A stretch of DNA of 64,000 nucleotides from Blastobasis lacticolella (GCA_905147135.1 LR990051.1:1431001-1495000), one strand, 5' to 3'. Numbered from the stretch's first letter, positions 52,355 to 63,412 are shown. The notes: generated from the sequence alone by a model not told the origin. Numbers and translations: made by a program.

Positions 52355-53060
52355 TCTTGGCGTTAATGTGTCGGTTGTACCTTTAAGGGCCCATGGTTTG
52401 ACTTGTTCATCATATAAGTAATTACGTGTAAAAAAGTGAAAAGTGGAAGGAGTCACTTGAGAACGGTGGTCTGAACATTAATGTGGCCAAGACACAGTAC
52501 ATAGCCTGCAACAATGCAGATCCCCTACCCATGCGCATAGGCGAAGATAAAGTCAAGCGCACGGATCAGGTCAGATACTTGGGATCTGTACTTAGCTCAA
52601 CCGTCGCATATGAGCTGCAAGAATGCCGCCTTCGATGGTATGGCCACGTCTTGCGCAGACCGGAAAGTTATGTGGAGAACAAATGTCTGGACATGCCACC
52701 CCCGCCAGACACGGGAAGGAGAGGCCGGCCCAAAAAGCGATGGCTTGACGTAGTAAATAACGATGTGCGTGCCAATAAGCTCACCACTAAGGATGCCGAA
52801 GACCGAGAGAGGTGGGCCAAGAGTAGCAGAAAAGCGGACCCTGGGCCGTCGCGTGCTGCGCGGGGGCGCAACCGGGACATAACGCAAAGATGATGATAAA
52901 GTAAATACAGTGAAGCTACCTACCATCTACCCTCCTTGATCCTGTTATTGCCAGATTAGATGATTTTTACACATTGTACAGTATAATGTACAGGTTTCTT
53001 CATGACGTTTTCCCTCACCGTGAGAGCGTCGCTTTTTAGGAAAGAGTCATTGGTACATTA
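52355..53060 (-). mobile_element. SINE family 2 (minus), split by an RTE LINE
   Basis: The 3' part at 52355-52440 (TCTTGGCGTTAATGTGTCGG, GTAATTACGTG) and the remainder from about 52900 (GTAAATACAGTGAAGC, then GTTTTCCCTCACCGTGAGAG) make one SINE once the LINE is removed. Confidence 0.65.
52440..52900 (+). pseudogene. RTE-type LINE fragment with internal deletion
   Basis: The frame reads KTQYIACNNADPLPMRIGED and QVRYLGSVLSS, then jumps to ECRLRWYGHVLRRPESYVEN, TGRRGRPKKRWLDVVNNDV and DAEDRERWAKSSRKADPG. In intact relatives a long segment separates YLGS from LRWYGHV, so roughly 100-200 residues are deleted without a stop. The ORF ends near 52893 in AAAGATGATGATAAA, the RTE-type trinucleotide tail. 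The SINE words AAGTAATTACGTG and AAGTAAATACAGTG on the two sides suggest a short target duplication. Confidence 0.8.
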
Positions 53061-53076
53061 CGAACACGGTACATTT

Positions 53077-53122
53077 CAAGATTTGATATGATGCAAATAA
53101 ATTTGCATAATATCAAATCTTG
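53077..53122. repeat. 22-bp inverted repeat with ATGCAAAT core
   Basis: CAAGATTTGATATGATGCAAAT and its complement (one mismatch) face each other across AA. The arms bring two POU-octamer words (ATGCAAAT/ATTTGCAT) within 2 bp. Confidence 0.9.
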
Positions 53123-53479
53123 TAGCAATCCGGTCGCAGCCTATCATATTTTAAATATAATTTTTTTCCGAGTATCCAATATCGGACTTTCAAGCACTTG
53201 AGTAAAGTAATACAAGGTGACTTAATGAATAATTTCCAAGTGTATAAACTTTCAAGATCTCATTTAGCTAAATGATTTGAATATTTTCTCTTTGCGAAGT
53301 TTTTTTCTATAAAACGTTGGATGGTAAATAAACCACATTTTTCTCATATCAAAAAACTCGAGACTCGGTCTTATGAATTTCAAATTTATGAATTTAAATA
53401 AATAATTCATCTGGATTCAGAAAGTTCTATTTTGCATTCCATTCTGTAGCGAAGTATCGCCAGTTTTTTTGCAACGAAT

Positions 53480-53600
53480 GTGGCAAACAAGCTTACGGCC
53501 TGCCTGATGGTAAGCAGTCACCGCAGCCTATGGACCAGGGGCATCACCCCCGCGTTGCCGACCCTTTAAAAACCTTGTCACCCCTTTCTGGAAGAACGTC
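53480..53600 (-). repeat. LINE 3'-end type repeat (minus)
   Basis: CCTGATGGTAAGCAGTCACC, ACCAGGGGCATCACCCCCGC and GTTGCCGACCC match 24190-24310. Confidence 0.55.
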
Positions 53601-53639
53601 GTGTTCTACGCTCCAGGAAGTTTATTCAACAAGCTTAGT

Positions 53640-53955
53640 GTGCTTGGGAGTTTTATAGACCTTTTCTATAATGACGGCAAAGCTGGACAGTACTGGTGAA
53701 GGATCGCCAGAGCCATGTTTATCAGGTCGTCAGTCCACCTTGTGGGAGGCCTACGCACTCTGCGTCATCCGGTTCGTGGTCGCCACTCGATAACTTTACT
53801 GAACCATAGGCCATCTGTTTTTCGAACGATTAGCCCTGCCCACTGCCACTTCAGTTTGGCAATCCTTAGAGCTATGTCGGTGACTTTGGTTTGCTTGCAG
53901 ATCTCCACATTTCTGATTCGATGGTGCAACGAGACTCCGAGCATAGCCCTTTCCT
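53640..53955 (-). pseudogene. RTE-type LINE C-terminal fragment (minus)
   Basis: Minus strand reads AMLGVSLHHRIRNVEICKQT, KVTDIALRIAKLKWQWAG, KVIEWRPRTG then a stop, RRVRRPPTRWTDDL. This is the post-RT segment of RTE-type proteins. One stop and several changes mark it as dead. Confidence 0.7.
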
Positions 53956-54555
53956 TATTATTTTCTTATATTGTTACTAAGTCATTTATGGAACCAATAT
54001 ACCCATGGTTAACAGTGTTCGTAATGAAAGCGTGGGTAATTGATAAGAAAATAGTAAAACGAGAATCGTGGAGGGAATTTGTATTTGAAGCATTCTCTGA
54101 TTATTTTATTTAACTTGTTTTTCTACGGCTTCTCTCAAATTTCTTTTATATTGTAATTAAAAAGTGTGTTGAGGTATATTGAATATAATTGAATGATAAT
54201 GGATTTTTAAAACAATATTTGTTACTCAAAGCTCTTAGACATGGTCTTCTGACTAGTTCCCCAAAAAATTATGACGTAATAAAACATGGTATATTATTTC
54301 CGTATAATAACTTTGTCAAAATCCGTTTACATCTTTCGGTCCTCCATTGTATCATCGATTTTGGCACAAAAATCCAAATAAGTTAAGTATTTTGATTTCT
54401 GTGGGTTTTGATTTTGGTTTCCTCTTTTTTCACATAGCATTTTACCTATAATGAAACTAGCTGTTCTGCGCGCACTTCGTCTGCAAAAAATTCTAATACT
54501 ACGTGCTTGAACCTACCGGTAAGAGGAATGACGTCCCGAGAACGCCCTAATAAGC
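53956..54555. other. AT-rich, nothing recognised
   Basis: No feature supported; a 65-codon frame at 54189 has no motif. Confidence 0.4.
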
Positions 54556-54559
54556 TATG

Positions 54560-54650
54560 AATACGGACTCAGATTCGGATGTGAGAGCCAACCAAAAAGT
54601 GGAGTGAAAAGCGGACCCTGGCAGACGCCAAGAATATGATGATGACTTTC
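54560..54650 (+). pseudogene. solo 3' end of an RTE-type LINE
   Basis: Text DVRANQKVE, stop, KADPGRRQEYDDD and a GATGATGAC tail, matching the end of 52440-52900. Confidence 0.5.
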
Positions 54651-54654
54651 GTCA

Positions 54655-57600
54655 CCGTGAATTTTCATTGAATATTTTTTAGAACCGCAATATTAGCATT
54701 ATTATTATCAACGCCAATACACCTACCCCATGTTATGTTTACAGTCGCTAGCTATCTCTCGGTGGCGGACATAAACCCGTAATACTAGTCTGTGTCAACA
54801 TGTGATATGGTAAGTCCTTATTGATTATCAGCTCTGTTGTGTGTAGTTATGTATCAAACGTCGCGGTCCATCCGTTAAAGCATTGTTAGGTATCGTTCGA
54901 TAATGGAAGCCATGTAGGTATTTATCCTTTTCATCTATACATACAATCAGTCCTTCACTTGAAACCTTTAAAAAGCGAGTTAGAGTATTATCTTTCCATT
55001 TGTTATCCATAGTATATATGTATGTATGTATATATGTATGTATTTAAGTATGTTTGTTGTATGTAACTTTGTATTTAATTAGGTATTATAATTTCATTGT
55101 AGTATATTTTTTTTTTGGTAATGTTATGTAGGTTAGGTATTTTAAGGTGCACGCCGTCTGCCATTCTGATTATGCCCTGTCTCTTCCGTAGGTCTGCTGT
55201 AAGATATTTCTTATGAAATAAGCTGTACCTGTTGTGTTGTTTTCCTTATGTCAATATTGTATAAATGTTATTGTGCACAATAAACTGTTAAATAAATAAA
55301 TAAATAAATAAAACACTGTCCCTACATATCTATGTATGGTATTTAATATTTTTTTAACTTTTTATTGTACTGTGATGATCCGGCGTACCTATGAAGCTAT
55401 CCTGAGCAATGGTCACCAGATGTGGTGGTCCTACAGTCGATCCAGTCACTCATTACGTGTCGTAAAATCTAGCGTTGGTTGATTAAGCTAGTCTCACCGT
55501 CGTGTGTGGGCCCAATATAAGATGGGGTGTACAAAGAGCGTCAACGACAGTCTATTTAACTTTATGAGATTAAAGTTTGGTGATTGGTTTATAAATGCCT
55601 TAAACTGTGATTTTAATTCCTCTCCAGTGTCTATGTAAGATTATATGACAGACACTTGCAATAAAACTCTACTACGTTAATGGCAATGATTCGAGTGAGA
55701 TAATAAAAATATAATTTAATTATAAGACAGCAAGTTGAGCCCCCTGAAGTGAGTCACAAAGGAGCCAGTCCCCTAGAAGAACCTTTGTCCATACTAGGAA
55801 CTTTTAACGTGTACCTTTTTCCTTTCATGTGCTCCAAGGGGTAACCACGATGGAAGGTGTCGGAGCTTTCTTGATCCCCAAGGTTCCCTAAGCTTGCCTG
55901 GATTGGCAAGATATCTAAGTATATCCTTAGATATACTGCTGTCATTTATTATAAACCCGTAGGGTTGTCATGTGCAACTAGTTCCCTACGTTTCACGAGA
56001 TGAAGGATCGCAACAACTGTGGTGTCTCAGTCTTACTGAATATAGAACCAACTAGGGTTCGAAAGTTATTACTTTAATCTAATTATCAAAACTCGAATGC
56101 CATGAGTTAAATTGCAAGAAGTTACGTGGATATTTCTTATTGAATTCCCCTAAAACAAATGAGTTTATTTAAGGCATTTTAGTACCATTAGTCCAGAATG
56201 AAGTTACTTAGGCATCTTGATCATAGATCTGTATGATCATAGTGCTTTGTGATAACAGTAAACTTTAAATGTAATTTACTGAAAATAAGTAGGAAAATGT
56301 ATGTGGGTGTATAAATTAAAGTCACAGGTAGAAATTAAAGTAGAAATATACGTTTATTTTGTTAATTGTGACTCTTCGATTGAAAGTATTTTATCATCAG
56401 GGATTTCTAGATTTAGAAAATAATAATGAAATCCGTGATGCTTTTCACGCTTGCTAGGCCCAAACCTACTAGGAGAAAACGGGAAAACGCAAAAACTCAC
56501 TTTGGCCAATTAAGACTAATTATGATTAATTTAACTAGTTCATATTATTTAAACAATTATCTGTTCAAATCAAATAGTTGCATTTGCATAATCAAAAGTC
56601 AAAGCGTCATACTTGGTTTGCAAAGTAAAACATATTATCAAACATAAGCTTAATTAAGTCTATTAATGTGAAACAATTAGTCAATATAAATGCTAACTTA
56701 TCAGTAAAGTATTTGACTCATTAACGCTGGGCGTTACCAACAGGTAGTTAGTATTAGGCTAGTCATGTGGGGATTGATCACCTCACACGCCTTTTGGCCT
56801 AATAATAATATATATTATACGAGTAGGTATATTCATTAATTAGACTAACGAATATAATAATGAATTACATTATGAATAAACCGTTGGTTTAGTCTATTAG
56901 ATGTATTTATACCAAAATGTATTCGTTAATGATATTGACTAGTCCTTTAAGCCATCTTAAAGGACATTTCACCAATACATCGGGGTCTGTAACCTAGTTC
57001 AGTTCTATAAATAAATAATAGTTATTCATACATTTATGTAGAATACACTCAAACAATATATATCATGGAGTATTCGTTATTGATTATGATTTCAATGTAA
57101 GTACATTACAACCTCCCAAGCGTCGCAGATTAGACATTGGTTTGGTATCGTTTTATTCAAATAATACCACATTACGGATATTTCACGCAGGGACGAGTTA
57201 ACGTGATGATGAACGTTAACGTACACACAATACATACATATACATAGGCTTTGGTTGAATTTAATCAAATATTAGCACATATTGATCTCGTGCAAAGATA
57301 AATTAGACACGTTAATTACTTGATTTGATGATGATAGACATAGGCTTCGGTATATTTTGTTCAAATATTACCGTGCTCTAATTATCTCACGCAGAGATAA
57401 TTTGTAGTTAATAATTACGTTAAAATTAAATGTAAATTTCAATCGATTGGGTAACTTTTACTTTCCATCTTGATTAAGTTAAACTATGTTATAGAAATCT
57501 CAAATAACGAGAATTCTAATGGAAATTGATGAAATTTATAAATGTAATTTATCAGATCGATTCAATTAATACCTTTACATAAATATAGGAGGTATCAACT

Positions 57601-57800
57601 TAACTTTTGTCGCCGCTGCTAATATACACTGACTCTAATTTATTAGTAATTTAATGTTTAGTATAATTTTACATTATTAGACTTTAATATCTGATCTCAA
57701 TAAATGATTCACTGCTCGTACAGCCGCCTCGCTCCGCTCTGAAATAAGAAGTGTCCACCCTCTCCCCTCGATTCGTCTAGCTGACTTAATTATAATAGAG
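54655..57800. other. AT-rich; one retroposon tail; otherwise unassigned
   Basis: 55090-55315 ends CACAATAAACTG then (ATAA)n, a retroposon 3' terminus. 55740-55960 is GC-richer with a TATCTAAG/CTTAGATA hairpin. 56740-56810 has TATTAGGC/GCCTAATA. The remainder is plain AT-rich DNA. Confidence 0.4.
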
Positions 57801-58849
57801 ATTAATTACTCATTACAATTTTAGTATCTACCTTAATTAACATAAGGTTCTTCTTTGCTTGTGTTGTTTGGTATCCTTTGGTTATTGTGGATGGCAACGA
57901 CGCCTGCGCATCATCCCTAGTGGCGGGAAGTCCAATTTACCAATCCCGATTTACCACCGGCTGAATTTGTCTTGCTTGTAATTTCATGTTTGCCGTATAA
58001 TATCATATTTGAAAAGCATCCCTAAGTCGTGCGACTTAGGATACAGATTTATTGAAATGTATCCGAAACCTTTGTTCTTATGATAGGTTTTTTATTCTTA
58101 GGCTAGCCTTGTTCGCTTTCTCGGTATTGTTTTTACATCGATATCTCAGCGTGAATTTATTTGACATTTTGGTATGCGATCTTTTATTTTTTTCACACTT
58201 TCAAGTGTGACACTTGTGAAAAAGCTTGACGCGTTTGTGGGAGTTTATTGCTTACCCAAACTAAAATAATATCGTGTTAAAAATTGGTCTTGGTGTTCGG
58301 AATTTTAAGTAAGTACCACATGTTAATGTTTAGCATCTTACCCGCTCGAACGGCGCCAATGATTAAGCCGACTGCGACAGAAGGAGGGTTATGTTTTATG
58401 AATTGAAATCTTTAGCGTCCTATCACAGTTCACAATAAACCAAAAAGGAAACAACACAATTATAACGACACAACAGGCACTACTTATTTCAAAATAGAAA
58501 TTTATAAGAATCTATTTGCGCTTAAATCTTGTAAACTACGCAATGGATTTTAATGCGGTTTTTAACAATATATAGAATGATTCAAGAAGAAGGGTTTATC
58601 GAGACATAAAAGTTAATAATTAATACGCTGCTTATTACCATCGACATCAATTTAAGACTATGACTCTTGTCGGTGGAGCAATGGTGGCCAACGCTGCCTC
58701 TATAGGCAAGTAATTATTTTTTAATTTCAATTTTGTGAGTCTATACTCACAAAATTGAAATTACTTGCGGTCCTTGTAAAATCGCGTGACAATTTTATTG
58801 TAAGTTTGTGAGCGTGTCGCCATCTATCTATCTATCGATCCATATACAA
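57801..58849. other. AT-rich, with several perfect small hairpins
   Basis: CCTAAGTCG-TG-CGACTTAGG at 58021-58040. CAAGTGT-G-ACACTTG near 58202. An 18-bp stem AATTTCAATTTTGTGAGT with loop CTAT at 58723-58762, extended by GCAAGT/ACTTGC outside a bulge (58706-58768). Confidence 0.55.
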
Positions 58850-58985
58850 AGCTACGCAACGGATTTTAATGCAGCCTTCAATAATAGATAGAGTAATTTA
58901 AGAGGAAGGTTTATAAGTAAGAAAAAATGGTAGATATATAATGTAAGTGTACGCGAACGAAGTCGTGCCGGGTAGTATTCTATTA
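58850..58985 (+). repeat. repeat ending in CGCGAACGAAGTCG
   Basis: CTACGCAACGGATTTTAATG, AGGTTTATAAGTAAGAAAAA and GTGTACGCGAACGAAGTCGT, as at 25080-25240. A diverged start of the same family lies at 58530-58600. Confidence 0.6.
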
Positions 58986-60680
58986 AGTTACTATACCTAG
59001 TGGCACTTTGTGGTACATTCACTGCTGAACTGCCTACGCGGCCTCCCTCCGTGTATCTAAACCAAACGTGATATAACCAAAGAGCTTAGACAACAAGATT
59101 TAACTTATATAATTCGAATTTCAAAACAAATCGAACGCTTGTTCAGTGTAGACTGTAGACAAAATACCCAAACAATTTTCCGTGTTGTTGGTACAAACAA
59201 TGGCACTAGTCTCCAAGCTTATCTGCTTCGGTACTCAAATGAACCTCGGCAGCACTATGACGGACTTTATCGGTGAGGTTTGCTTTGTGATACAGTTTCA
59301 AAACTTATTCGTAGTTGTATTGGATTAGTTCCTATTCCGTTGTAAGTATGTGGTTCTAGGTCTGCTCAACAGTATTGAAACTTCACAGATGTAACGAAAG
59401 GGTAGTGTAGGTATAACCACGATAGACTTAAAACCTAGTGTAGGTAGTTGTATCGGGCCTATGGCAGTACCAAAGTGGAACTAATGACGGGAATTGCTGG
59501 GATCAAAGGAGTTTTTGGGCGTCGGAATCTCGTAAATCTTTGGGCATGACCTACCAATTACCTATCTACAGCGATAGACAAATAAGAGATTCGTAAGTGC
59601 AGTTATTTTACAAATCAATTGACCACCAGCTGTTTTTATGATAAAATCCACATTAAATTATGGACTGCGTTGTGAGATGATTCTTTGTATGACTGTATCT
59701 ATAGTCTATAAAGGAGGTAAACGTTAACAATATAGTTACTTTTGTCGCTGAAATATTACAAAAGCTCTCTTTTATGATCCTACACTAACACATTGTAACT
59801 TTTCTTCTAATCTGTGCCTATACCACTCAACGAACGGTGCAAGTTCTGCATAATGTTGAACAACACAATTTAGACTTGCCTCGTACATTATGTTACCTGT
59901 AGGTGTAAATTGCGGGAAAAAACGTTACAGCCCAAACTAGCAAGCCCTTGCGTGCAAGGTGCGCGACCATAACTCTAGATAAATGTTAAATGGACGTATC
60001 GCGTTTTTCCGGATGCATTTACTGCCAGCAACATTTAAAATTTTGCACATTTGCGTTTGTTACGTTTGTGCATTGATAATGGCAATGTTGCGTTTTGTTT
60101 TAACTTTTTTATGTGGCTCCTTGCGGGAGCATGAGGTTTTCGCAGGGTTACCGTGGTCTATTTTGTGTAGCTAGTCCGTTATTTCGGTTTTAGCAATGAC
60201 TGAATCCTGAAAATATGTATGAATGTGGAAGAGGACTGTAGAATATTAGGCATTTGGTGCAGAGCTGACTGAAACACGTCCATTCGATATCACGGTTTAT
60301 CACAGAACAAAATACTCTCATTATGACGGTTACCGTGTACAAAATAAAATTTTGCAATTATTACCCTCATATATAACAAGGACAACTATGAGTATTTTAA
60401 GTTACCTGCCAACCGTGAAGATTGTAAGCCCTCCACTTATGTGGAAAAGGCTCAAATCTATCAGTGCACTGGTAAAGGCTGCTGATGTAGTGTAGAATTG
60501 ATCGTAACCTTACAAAAAATTTAAGTCAGCTAAGTACTAACAAAGTTAAGTCTCCATTAGGCTTCTACGATAAACGTCACAAACTCTGTAATGCCTGAAG
60601 TTACATGTAAATTTCAATTTTTTAATTTCTGTACTAAGTTTTCATACTGTGACTATTTTGTACAACCGTGTACTTAATTT
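58986..60680. other. AT-rich, nothing recognised
   Basis: No gene, RNA or repeat family was identified; the 63-codon frame at 59983 has no motif. Confidence 0.4.
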
Positions 60681-60684
60681 TGAA

Positions 60685-61090
60685 GCGGCACTGGTCTAGT
60701 TTCAGCGTGCTTGAGAGACCGATAACCAATGTTAAGCAACGCTCGCAGTCCGGGAACTAGATGGGTGACCGTGTCGTACTTGAGGCTAGTCAAACTTCAG
60801 CGCCGCAACGAGCTCGCTACTCGTTAGGTGTACCTCCTAATACTTTTGGCGAAGAGCGAGGTTTCCTTTGGACTATGACATGGGATCGTTCAAGAGGTAT
60901 ATTAGAGGACTCTTCTCTCCCCGGGGAGGTGACTCCCCTGGTGTTGCTGATGTCCATAGGCGGCGGTGACCACTTTCCATCAGGTGGCCCGCTTGCTTGT
61001 TTGTCTGCCGCGTAACATAAAAAAAGAGGTTGACCAGGCCTTCCACTAGGGATCCTGAGACTGGTTGAAAAGCCTCGGGTGACGATTAGC
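60685..61090 (+). mobile_element. 5S-headed SINE (plus), split by a LINE tail
   Basis: The head GATAACCAATGTTAAGCAAC, GCTCGCAGTCCGGGAACTAG and ATGGGTGACCG is the best 5S-like match in the window. The body continues to about 60850, is interrupted, then resumes at 61026 with CCAGGCCTTCCACTAGGGAT and GAAAAGCCTCGGGTGACG. Confidence 0.75.
60855..61025 (+). repeat. LINE 3' tail inserted in the 5S SINE
   Basis: TTTCCTTTGGACTATGACAT, CTCCCCTGGTGTTGCTGATG, GGCGGCGGTGACCACTTTCC, CGTAACATAAAAAAA. GAGGTT occurs on both sides, consistent with a short target duplication. Confidence 0.7.
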
Positions 61091-61331
61091 ACGACGCGTA
61101 TATTATAACGTATTTTTAGCAAAATAAACATGTCCTCCAAATACGATTTTAGTCATCATACCAATTTATGTTAGCCCTGAAAATCCTTTACATATTACTG
61201 TGAAAATGAATATGGTTAGGCTTGTAAATAGGGTAAATTCGAAAATTGTATACAAACAAAATTACCTTTAAATCATATTAAATTTTATAATGGCAGATTT
61301 GTTTATGCTTCAGTGTGGGCGACGAAATAAG

Positions 61332-61860
61332 AGCGTCGTCGGCCTAGTGGTTAATGGGGCGCGACTCGTAAGCGAGAGGTTCCAGGTTCGAATCGGAGTG
61401 CCGCCATGTACCAATGACTTTTTTTTTAGTTACGTATTTACATTAGTTGAACACTAACCTATGATCTTACAGTGAAAAAAAAACATGTATGTATGTATGT
61501 ATGTATGTAAACTCTTTATTGCTTAATAAATACAGGAGTTACAAAAATATTTTACAAAGCAAAGGCGGGCTTATCCCACAATGGGATTTCTTCCAGCCAA
61601 CCTTAAACATTCTGAAAGGACATTTAAGAAGCGGTGGAGGCAATATTGAGGCCTTAATTATCGTGATGAAACCTGCACATTCAGTTGACTGAATGTGTAA
61701 CCATTATTCAATGTGGTCAGGCTCCCCTGGTAACAGGATCACGGACGTCAGACAGCAGTCGCTTCACAGTAATTACCTGATCTGCCAAATCCTGGATCAT
61801 AGTCAAAGCGGACCTCGGCCCTCGCACGGAGCACAGCCGGAACATTAACGCCAAGATGAT
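61332..61860 (+). mobile_element. SINE family 2 (plus), split by another retroposon
   Basis: Head GTCGGCCTAGTGGTTAATGG with B-box CCAGGTTCGAATCGGAG; body ACACTAACCTATGATCTTAC. An insert follows at 61485-61655, then TCGTGATGAAACCTGCACAT to AACATTAACGCCAAGATG. Confidence 0.8.
61485..61655 (-). repeat. reversed retroposon 3' end with TATG tail
   Basis: (TATG)n at 61486-61509 then AAACTCTTTATTGCTTAATA and AAAGCAAAGGCGGGCTTATC. On the minus strand this is a 3' end with an AATAAAGAG signal and a CATA microsatellite tail. Confidence 0.6.
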
Positions 61861-61865
61861 TATTA

Positions 61866-62006
61866 TACAGGGTGTTACATAATATGTATGAAGCCGTTTA
61901 CTAGATGGAGTGCTAAACGTATTAAAACGATAGGTACGATATTTCTGTCGTACGTGGAACTCCCTCCAGTTACCAGCTTCATACATATATTACGTAACAC
62001 CCTGTA
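61866..62006. mobile_element. 141-bp MITE with TACAGGGTGTTAC ends
   Basis: TACAGGGTGTTACATAATAT with ATGTATGAAGC at the left mirrors GCTTCATACAT, ATATTACGTAACACCCTGTA at the right. TTA lies on both sides. No coding content. Confidence 0.8.
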
Positions 62007-62009
62007 TTA

Positions 62010-62060
62010 ATAATCATCTTGGCGTTAATGTCCCGGTTGTGCTCTTTCTTGCGAGGGTAG
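62010..62060 (-). mobile_element. SINE family 2 3'-end scrap (minus)
   Basis: ATCATCTTGGCGTTAATGTC then CCGGTTGTGCTC, in the opposite orientation to the SINE that ends at 61860. Confidence 0.7.
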
Positions 62061-62241
62061 TAGGTCAGTAGGTCATAACAGATTGTAATAACAGTAATAT
62101 CTAATTACTTTGCTTATACCGATTGTTCGGGATGAAGACTACTACGATCGATATGATAAAAGTACGATAGTTTAAAAGATATATTATAATGTGATAGATA
62201 ATGATAACGAATGCACCCGGAACCGGCGGCGTTTGATCGTG

Positions 62242-62270
62242 TACTAATTTCATGATTATTTTCATTTCAG
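62242..62270 (+). promoter_or_regulatory. candidate branch site and splice acceptor
   Basis: TACTAAT at 62242-62248 is one base from the consensus TACTAAC. It is followed by a T-rich tract and TTTCAG ending at 62270. The branch A lies ~23 nt from the AG, an ordinary insect spacing. Confidence 0.5.
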
Positions 62271-62364
62271 CGGCGGCGGAAACGCCAGCCTTGTGACGTC
62301 ATTCGCGGTGTTCGATGACATGCAATGCATCGAATACGGATCATCATCAGCCCTTAGTCCCTAA
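62271..62364 (+). CDS. candidate 3'-terminal exon of a host gene
   Basis: After the acceptor the frame (phase: first base completes a split codon) gives 30 open codons and a TAA at 62362-62364. The translation contains GGGNASLVTSFAVFDDMQ and ends GSSSALSP. Codon use is GC-rich in an AT-rich setting, unlike the surrounding repeats, and it matches none of the window's repeat families. An AATAAA lies at 62421-62426, 57 bases after the stop. Together these fit a last exon joined to upstream exons outside or elsewhere in the window. I do not recognise the protein. A chance alignment of splice-like signals cannot be excluded. Confidence 0.45.
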
Positions 62365-62420
62365 TTTACCAAGAGGATATTTAAGTACCACCGCTACGAA
62401 AAGCCGAATACTGGGTCACA

Positions 62421-62426
62421 AATAAA
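62421..62426 (+). terminator. candidate polyadenylation signal AATAAA
   Basis: Canonical hexamer 57 bases after the candidate stop codon. GTGCCAGATTGTGCACGGG, a somewhat G/T-rich segment, follows. Confidence 0.4.
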
Positions 62427-62629
62427 AATTGTGCCAGATTGTGCACGGGCAGACCGACGTTTTGTAGATCTCCTAAACCTCTACCGCCACAAAATGGAGA
62501 TTTTCTTGTATTCGATAACGTAGGATAACCTACGGCGCCCTTACAGTCTCTAAAACCCTTGCTTTTGCAAAAAAGACAAAGCTCTCCAGCAGGAACACAT
62601 AAATAACCATATACAATAATTGCTAACTA

Positions 62630-62870
62630 ACCTAACCGACTGAAAAACGTCGGAACCACAGTATACATATACTCAAATATTTCCTAAACTTCTGAACCGG
62701 TTTTAATAAAACGCTAATAAATAGCTAAAAATTTTTTCGGTTAAACTGGCTATCAAATAAAGTAAACCGTATTGAAATCGGTCTACCTGATCGATAGCTA
62801 CAATGCCAAAGACAGACAGATACACACGTCAGACTTATAACACCTCTCAATTTTCGTCGGTGGGTAAAAA
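62630..62870 (+). repeat. family C repeat (plus, full length)
   Basis: AACCTAACCGACTGAAAAAC, GTCGGAACCACAGTATACAT, TTTTAATAAAACGCTAATAA, AAATCGGTCTACCTGATCGA and CACACGTCAGACTTATAACA, then TTTTCGTCGGTGGG. Confidence 0.65.
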
Positions 62871-62954
62871 TTTAAATGTTTAGACGCGGTATTATGATAT
62901 GGTGGGTAGTGGATGGTGGATATGGGGCTCAAACAGTAAAAAAAAACTTTTTGT

Positions 62955-63412
62955 TAATGTCCCGATTATGCTTTCGCGCACGAGGGTCCGCCGTGACCAT
63001 AATCCAGGATTTGGCAGATCAAATAATTACAGTGGAGCGACTGCCATCTGACCTCCGTGACCCTGCTACCAGTGGAACCTGATGACATTGGATCACGGTT
63101 ACACAATCAGTCACCTGAATGTGCAGGTTTTATCACAATGTTTTTCTTCAACTAATTATAATAAAATAAGCATTCAACTAATGTACGTTACTCAGAAAGA
63201 AGTCCTATATATGGCCGCAGTGGGATTCGAACCCGGTACCTCTCGCTTACGAGTCGGATAGGTTTCCTGAAAGAGTTAGGATGGAAAGAACAATAGGGTA
63301 TCTAGAAGTACATCACATCCACGCAGAATAGGCGCGAGTTCTTCATACTGTGGAAACGGCCTGGTTACATCATCTACGAGTCGGATACCTCAACCACTCG
63401 GCCACCGACGCT
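62955..63412 (-). mobile_element. SINE family 2 (minus), head split by a 114-bp insert
   Basis: Body from GTTAATGTCCCGATTATGCT to TTCGAACCCGGTACCTCTCG. The head resumes after the insert with TACGAGTCGGATACCTCAAC then CACTCGGCCACCGACGCTCG. Confidence 0.8.
63261..63374. mobile_element. 114-bp insert with 13-bp target duplication
   Basis: TACGAGTCGGATA occurs at 63248-63260 and again at 63375-63387, precisely flanking 114 bp that is foreign to the SINE. The insert has no A-tail, no obvious inverted ends and no repeat match in the window. It is roughly balanced in base composition, unlike the local AT-rich DNA. Confidence 0.75.

Noticed and set aside
60715..60775. Functional 5S rRNA gene
   Set aside because: Only the central promoter-like part is present and a shared retroposon tail follows.
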